Source: Dryocosmus kuriphilus (taxonomy: Eukaryota; Arthropoda; Insecta; Hymenoptera; Cynipidae). From it: a DNA stretch of 64,000 nt. A model generated the notes under the pieces. That model did not search any database. It saw nothing but the letters and a program-made list of their open reading frames with translations, and had not been told where the DNA came from. The DNA is taken from NCBI GenBank assembly GCA_038277395.1, contig CM076191.1, forward strand, positions 92,810,822 to 92,874,821, given 5' to 3'. Both the position numbers and the translations under genes were made by a program. Shown piece after piece: positions 57,700-64,000 of the stretch; the stretch's first letter is position 1, and every line of letters starts with the position of its first letter.

Positions 57700-58345
57700 G
57701 ACTAATTATCGATCAATGGTATAGATCTAAAGTACTGAATCTTAGGTCGGTAAAGTAGATTTGGGCTGTGTGTAAGAATCTGCACTATGGACTGAGGGGC
57801 ATACCGACTGAAAGTAATTTAGCAGAAGCCTTCCATACAGCATGACCTCTGTACTAAAGTAGAAGAGTTCAGTGGCGCCATCTCTTATTGTGAACTCGAA
57901 GTCAGTAAACTAACATGGAACAGATACTTACTTATTGGAAGAGTGCAGTGTCGCCATCTGTTGTTTCCAAATACTCCGACGGTAGCTCTACGTCGACATA
58001 ATGCTGGATGCGAATCTGCATTACTGATGGAGAGTAATGCCGACTGAAAGTAGCTTAGCATGGAAAAGAACCTGCTCGGTCGGTCAATGTAGAATCGTGC
58101 TTCCATAGCTCTACTACTCACTTTCAAGTTTTTCAAATTTCGTTACATAATAATATTCACAGACTTCTACATTGGATCTGTACGAAGAGTTTTTTTACTT
58201 TTGTAGGTTTGTAAAAAATCATAGTGTGAGGAAAGATGAGGAAAGTTTTCAATTTTTATATTTGTGAACGTTTGTTTATATACCTCTTTTTTAAAAATAA
58301 TGCTTATAAAAAAAGTGGACTTGTGAAAGTAATGGGGCGTCTCTA
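57700..58345. repeat. Right terminal inverted repeat
   Basis: Inverse copy of 49730-50531. It has a local duplication of the TGGCGCCATCT / TCGCCATCTG region (about 57880-57970) and is about 150 bases shorter overall because of indels. Confidence 0.85.
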
Positions 58346-59339
58346 ATTTATGTGATATCGATTTTTCGACGCAAAGTTCTGAGCGCGGGTTAACGACAGC
58401 ACCAACTAACGAAACCGCACGAGCATAGTTGCGTCTTTATAAACATTTTCAATGATTTAAATAGGTTTTTGGCACATATTCGTGTTCGGGCAGCATGTTC
58501 ATGTGATTTTGAGGGTAAATTTTGTCTGTGTTTAGCGAGATGTATCGCTTTGTCTTTTAGAAAAAAATTTTTCACGTTCCGGAGCAGATTTTTCCTGATG
58601 ATTCACCATTCTCGGTCCTGTTTATGTCAAACGCCCTTGGGGAAACTACGAGAAACCTCAGGGACTCAACATTTTTGCCAAATAACCACTTAATTACGCT
58701 TAGAAGCTCGAAAAAAATTAGCGTTTTTAACCTTATTTCCACGGGCCAAGAGATTGAGAGCGTAACATTTTTAAGCATCTTTTTCTTTTAAAAGGGATGT
58801 GAAGGGTGAAGAAAATCACCATCCACTCAATCGCGATATCCTCCGCATGGAACTTTCATGCGAGATGCACTCGGCACTTGGAAGACCTGTGAGTTGGGCA
58901 ATTATTACATCTTATACCGAAGGCAGTACTGTTGAATACCTGCCGCATCATCTAGGTTTTTGCAGGTGTTAAAAAAAATAGCTTTTAATATATATATATA
59001 TATATATGCCCGCTTGCGGCTATGAAGTTGTGTGTATAATCCGACGCTCGTAATATTCTTATAGAAGAATCGTTTATCTCAGAAGCTGTTACTCCAAGTT
59101 ACTCAACAGTAATGTTTGTAATTTTATTTCGTATTCTATTTAGTCTCATATATTCAAAATGAGTAAAAAGGATGTTATATGAAGTTATACTCTAACTATA
59201 GATGTCGCAGATGCTCAGCGAGTCAACACGCGTAAACTTCTTACCTTATAGGTTGTACTATACTTTCAAACGTGAATATATACTATAATTTTGTAATGCT
59301 TCTCGTTTTGCGCGTCGAAATGAAATTGTATCCAACAGT
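58346..59339. other. Spacer with TA microsatellite
   Basis: A TATATA run lies at 58988-59007. No gene supported. Confidence 0.5.
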
Positions 59340-61200
59340 CAATGCGTTTTTGTTGTTGTGAAATTTAGCTTCTCTTATTTTATTATCTATTCCTTGTTTC
59401 ATTACTTCTTTATCCCTTCCTATCAAATACTGCTGTATCTTTATTCCACTTCTATGCGCTTCCTTAACCGACTTCTTTGACCAACCACGTGTGTTGAAAT
59501 GCCATTCCCTTTCTTTAATTTCTTTATTTTACCTATTTACACTTTCTCCTTTCCTCAAGCAAACTTTAACTATTGTTCTACCTTCACCATCCATTAACTT
59601 CTCTTCGTATTTAAAAACTGTGATACATGAAATTATCATTTTTTTCCTATCTAACTCCTGCAACACGATATACCATGGCGTGCATCTGTTCAATCCCAGT
59701 GTCCCTCTAATGGACTTCTAATAAAACCTTTCTATCTTCATATTCTTCACACCCCAAATATGCAATCCACTTATCATGAGCGCTTCATACGTAGGCATAA
59801 GGTAATGTATAATTGTAGCCATGTTTACATATTTCCCTTTTATTTTAACATTCATTTCATGACGCCCACTTGTCACTCCTTTTAACACTGACATTTCTTC
59901 CAAATTCATCCTAATTTCGGTCATAATTCCCCCACTTTTTCTATCTTTCTCCTTTTTCCTAGCAGCCCCTTGTAGTTCCTGCCTAAGGTTGTTGGTTAAA
60001 TTAATTTTTACACTTTCCCATTCTCTTTTCTCGATCCAAGTTGTCGTAAATCCTACAACATGGAATTTTTCTACAAAATTCCAAAATCGCTATCCTTATT
60101 CTTAATTCCTGCAACATTCCAGAAAATCATCTTAACCTCTTCATCTATTCCTTGAACCATTTTCTTGTTCCTTTTATTTCTCTTACTCTTTCTTTTACCC
60201 GTTTACTTCTCTCGTATTCCTCACCTCAAAAAAAAAATCTCTCCTTCTTCTCTTACCTTTCTCTGCCTTCGTTCCATCTATACCATTCCCCTTGAATACC
60301 TATTTTCTACCCGTAGTATCCTACCTACGCCTTCTTACCTTGCTTCTTTTCTTTCCCTCTATTTCCCTTATTTTCCGTTGAATCTCCTTGTTTTTGTAAG
60401 TCAGATCATGATCAATATACACTTTTTATGTTCATAATCTATTTTTGTTTTTCACCACTTCCTGCTTTGCCTCCCGTGTTTCAATTTTTGCTACTAACAT
60501 ACCTTTTTCTGTTGTTCCCTGTCTTCGAACTGTATATACCTTTCCTTTTACCGCTAAATCATTCTGTAATAATTCCACTGCAAGTACCTTTTCATTTCCA
60601 TCAGTACTGTTTAAGTCGATTCGATTTTTCTCTCTGTCAAATCGATTTTGGTTCTTAACTCCTCACCTATTAACTTGCGCTCTTATTTTCCATCATCCAT
60701 TCAGCTCTTTCCTAAACGCTTTTTCCTCTTCTGTCGACTCCTTCATTGCCTTCTTTATCTCATCTAAATCTACTTCTCTCTTTTTCAACGCCGATATTTT
60801 TAAAACTCCTCTTCACTATGAGTTCTGAGACCTGAATCACTGATATTATGCCAACCTATTTTCTTCCCCGGCGGTCTTCTGCTCCCCCTTTCTTATTATC
60901 TCTGTACTTTTCCCCCCTGCTTGGGCGCGAGAAAATTCAAATCTGTATCCGACACACTTTCAAGAATTTCTTTTTTATTCAAAGATCAGTCTCCCTTTTT
61001 CGATACGTTAGTTTTCTGTTTCACCATTCATTCGCAACTATTCCAGCAAATGGAGACTGTTTGCTCTTCCCTTTGTCAAACTAGTTTATCCCTTTTTCTA
61101 TTTTAAAAATAATTTGCGGGGTTTTTGCCCCTGAATTTCCTCCCCCGTTTACTTTCGGCCCAACTGTCCTCCTTCCTATATCCACGCTTCTCTAATATTC
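59340..61200 (-). mobile_element. Second LINE, internally deleted relative of 18-23 kb LINE
   Basis: Read right to left: an ORF1-like part (60830-60428, VLAVELLQNDLAVKGKVYTV...KIETREAKQEV), then the endonuclease start VKMIFWNVAGIKNKD (near 60140), then a jump past the rest of the endonuclease and RT to a C-terminal part (MNVKIKGKYVNMATI..., GLHIWGVKNMKIERFY, ...EWHFNTRGWSKKSVKEAHRS, 59924-59400). The endonuclease start and ORF1 core match the first LINE in layout. All parts carry stops. Confidence 0.7.
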
Positions 61201-62025
61201 CCCTTTTAGTATTAAACTTTCACTTAAAAAATCTAACCTCACTTTTATATTTTTCACAATTCCAAACTCATTCGACAACATTAATCCTCACTTATTTATT
61301 GAAGATGTATCTTCTTAATTATTCAAATTTTATATCACGGAATTTTTATCAAGATTATTTCACTCACTCTATAATCCACCTATACCTCAGAGTCATGCAC
61401 AAACATTCACACAATATTAGTGCCCACATGTAATCCACCCGGCTACAGTGGTCCAGGAGGCATTCAAAAACGGCCAAAAACTGAGTATGGATTAACAAAT
61501 TCTGCAGTAATAATCTTAATTTACGGGATTTGAAGCAAATTTTTACGAAGTTTCATGAAAGGCGTTAAAATATTTGGATATCCAGACTGATTTGTGTTTG
61601 AAAATGCAAAGAAAATTTATTTTTGCTGTATTATTCATATTTTAGTTTTATTTTCCAGAATTATTGGATCGTTGGCACTGTATCCTTTTTTTTCTTGCTT
61701 TGGAATAATGTTGAAGTAAAGATAACAAAATAAGACACAAGGGACATCTTTAAAAAAATAGGCGCCCTTTTAAATAGACGAAAGTAAATTTTGCCTGTTT
61801 TTTTCGCTCTCGTTTTTCATTACTGCTGATTAGCACGACGTAGAACAAAGAATCGAAGTAGAGTTTCCTCAGAAAAGCATATACTTTATATCTGACGTGC
61901 TCATTTTTCCCGTTTTCAGTTTTGACTTCTTAAATTGACAATTTTCTTACCGATTCACATCCTGGTGGCATAAAAATCAGCCACAGTTCGAGAATTCGTT
62001 GGAAATCCATGTCGCTTGATATATG
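61201..62025. other. Intergenic, nothing recognised
   Basis: AT-rich, with only short chance ORFs. Confidence 0.5.
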
Positions 62026-62240
62026 AATGTTATGGAATCTCTGATAACGAAAATTATATCAGAAGTTGAAAATGCAAAACGGTGGATACAATATGGCGAC
62101 ATACCTACTTATATTTTGACTGGATGTGTATGATCTTGGTATTATAGAGGTATTAGGTCGCTGATAACAAATATGACACCTGAAATTCAAAATTCAAAAT
62201 GGTGGAACCATGATGGAGGATGGTAGGGTGTCACGTCTGC
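62026..62240 (-). repeat. Minisatellite of about 120 bp, inverted part
   Basis: About two units in the opposite orientation to those at 62580-63560; on the - strand they read TTATCAGCGACCTAATACC ... ATACCAAGATCATACACAT ... CGCCATATTGTATCCACC. Confidence 0.75.
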
Positions 62241-62579
62241 CAAAGCTCGATCTTTTAAATTACAAATTCACCCATCGGCATTTGTTTTTAGAGTGAACAT
62301 TATTTACGCACTTATTATTAAAAGTCACGGTAGTGCGCATATAGTTTTCACTCTAGATTAATTGAATTCTTGAGTGACGTTGTATTTTCATATGACGACG
62401 GCGATGAATAAAGTAAATATACTGATTGCTTGTATTTGTGAGAGGTGATGGGACTCACTTTAAAATATCATCGCGAACTTTAACAGGCAAAGGTAGTCAC
62501 CCTGAAAAGATACCCAGGATTATCAATAACAATAAGGTCTAAAATCTTCCTGTGGTAGACCCTGCAAACTATAGATTGT

Positions 62580-63560
62580 GTGTACTAATTAAGAGCCGGT
62601 GACCTGAGAACAGTTAAATGCCAAAAATCATACGGATCCAGTAAAAATCGATGTACATCGACCACCATAGTGAATCCTTAATTTTTTATTTTCAAAATTA
62701 TATTCATTATTAACAACCTAAAAAACTCTTAAATACCAAGGATCATATGGATCCAGTCGAAATATGAGTCGATCCATCGACATATTGGATTAGAAATTTT
62801 GAATTTTCAATGTCTAATATCACTTTCATTATCAGCGACCTAAAACATTCTGGAATACCAAGAATTATACATATGCGGTTAAAATAGACGGAATTCGGTC
62901 GCCATATGGAATCCGCCGTTCTTAATTTATAATATTTTCGTTATCAGAGACCCAAAAATCACTTAAGTACCAATCATTAAACATATACAATCAAAATAGA
63001 CGGAACTAGTCTACCATATTGGATCCGCCATTTCGAATTTTGAGTTTCTAGTATCATTCGTCTTCATCGACCTAAAAAACTTTTAAATACCAAGGGTCAT
63101 GTATCCTGGTGAAATTTGGAAAAAGAACATGTTGGATAGGCTTGTGCATAGTCTTCTTTCAAATTCTTTCCGAAATCTGTATTCGAAGGTTTCCGATTCT
63201 ATAAGAAATTTTGACTAATTTTGAGCAAAAAATTCATGTTAGTCCAAACAGCTTTTAAATCAATTATAAATGAAATTAATAACATTTTTATTAAAGCCTG
63301 ATATTGATCTTATATTTGAAATTTTCGGAAAGTGTCGGATGCAGATGTCTGAAAGGTTCAGAAAGAAAAGGAAATTATTGTATTATAGCTTCGAAAACAG
63401 TTTTCTGCCAGAAATTTATAGCAGGGTAGATCCGCTCAAAATAGATGTAATTCGAACGCCAGATTGGATCAGATATTTTGAATTTATAATTCCTAATACC
63501 ATATTCGTTATCAGAGACCTTCGAAACCCATATATACCAAGTTTCATAGATGTGCGATGA
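62580..63560 (+). repeat. Minisatellite of about 120 bp, direct part
   Basis: The marker GACCTAAAAAACTCTTAAATACCAAG recurs in variants at about 62598, 62715, 62829, 62949 and 63070, and again at 63517 after a gap of unrelated sequence (63120-63420). Each unit also has CCATATTGGATCCGCCAT and CATTATCAG. Units differ by many substitutions, so the array is old. The 96-codon ORF at 63270-63560 is chance. Confidence 0.75.
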
Positions 63561-64000
63561 ATTCTCGAATTTGTGCTGTATTTGCATACCTTCTGGCCCA
63601 CTTTACCTCCGCCTATGTATTTTAAGTTACCAAGTAAATAAGTCTGTAATAGGCCAGAAGCAAGTTAGTAACTAGTTTCTAACGTAAACACCTTTCAAAG
63701 TTGTAATTATTCAGTAGAAATTCTAGAGCGTTATTACAAATGGTCAATTAGAAAAATTATGATAAAAGGTGTTGTGGTTTTAACAGAAAAAAGTGTAATT
63801 TGATCATTTATTAAAATAGAAGTTAGATTCAAACGAGCGCAACATTAAATTGAGTTTTGCAGAGCGCCTGTAATACAGATCTTCTGTAAAAGTAACTTAA
63901 CTACTGTTGCAGAACAGTCTTGCATACAGTTATGAAATAATCGTATAACTGATTTGTAGAAGTTTTATGTAACAATGTTACCTTCTGGTTACATAATAAT
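63561..64000. other. Intergenic to window end
   Basis: No gene, repeat or RNA recognised. Confidence 0.5.

Larger units (their letters stand above)
49730..58345 (-). mobile_element. Polinton-like element with long TIRs
   Basis: Two blocks of 0.65-0.8 kb at the ends are inverse copies (49730-50531 and 57700-58345). Both open near AGACGCC. The flanks both show ATTTAT (49724-49729 and 58346-58351), a possible 6-bp target duplication, the size typical of Polintons, though AT-rich. Inside are a double-jelly-roll capsid-like gene and a companion gene, all on the - strand. Without the Penelope insertion the element is only about 4.7 kb. I found no PolB, integrase, protease or packaging ATPase, so it is a reduced, non-autonomous form. 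Confidence 0.65.

Noticed and set aside
63270..63560. 96-codon coding region
   Set aside because: It overlaps the 120-bp minisatellite unit and has no recognisable domain.

Overview
This is animal, almost certainly insect, nuclear DNA. It is AT-rich, has no dense gene strings, and is made mostly of transposable elements of insect type, many nested inside one another. The element mix (mariner, Penelope-like, Gypsy with an env-like gene, a Polinton-like capsid element, RTE- and Jockey/I/LOA-like LINEs, a CACTA/EnSpm-like element) fits a repeat-rich hymenopteran. The species cannot be read from the sequence. All family calls come from motifs read by eye; no search was run.

Only one host gene is convincing: the first coding exon of a conventional protein kinase C (6784-6980, + strand), with a likely initiator near 6507 and a clean GT donor at 6981. 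No later PKC exon was found. If the gene continues on this strand, the next 57 kb lie inside one giant intron filled with repeats.

Region by region. 1-1560: a 253-bp satellite whose every unit carries a hammerhead-ribozyme-like core, ending in an inverted copy. 1590-2950: tail of a Gypsy-like env gene, a likely LTR and a Penelope GIY-YIG remnant. 6500-7520: PKC exon and two tRNA-derived SINEs. 8930-17060: several copies of an unclassified mobile family ('element A'), one inserted in another, within a long degenerate minisatellite. 18487-23400: a decayed APE-type LINE (- strand). 24288-31073: a CACTA/EnSpm-like transposon with terminal inverted repeats, 22-bp subterminal repeats and two multi-exon genes, itself hit by element A and by a poly-G MITE. 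31186-31603: a fold-back element. 31604-36640: an RTE-like LINE split by an insertion. 37092-42910: a Gypsy-like LTR element (- strand; gag, pol, env and the 3' LTR) with a mariner inside. 44005-44692: a mariner fragment. 46299-47412: another element A copy.

49730-58345: an 8.6-kb element with long terminal inverted repeats, carrying a double-jelly-roll capsid-like gene and a companion gene. Its capsid gene is broken by a tandem Penelope-like insertion (51986-55945), which in turn holds a full-length mariner (53578-54869) whose 341-aa ORF is open but lacks one catalytic Asp. 59340-61200: a second, internally deleted LINE. 62026-63560: an inverted minisatellite of about 120 bp.

The strongest candidates for something undescribed are the hammerhead-bearing satellite, element A (GC-hairpin plus T-run end, internal 155-bp VNTR, GTC microsatellite), and the short capsid-bearing Polinton-like element.
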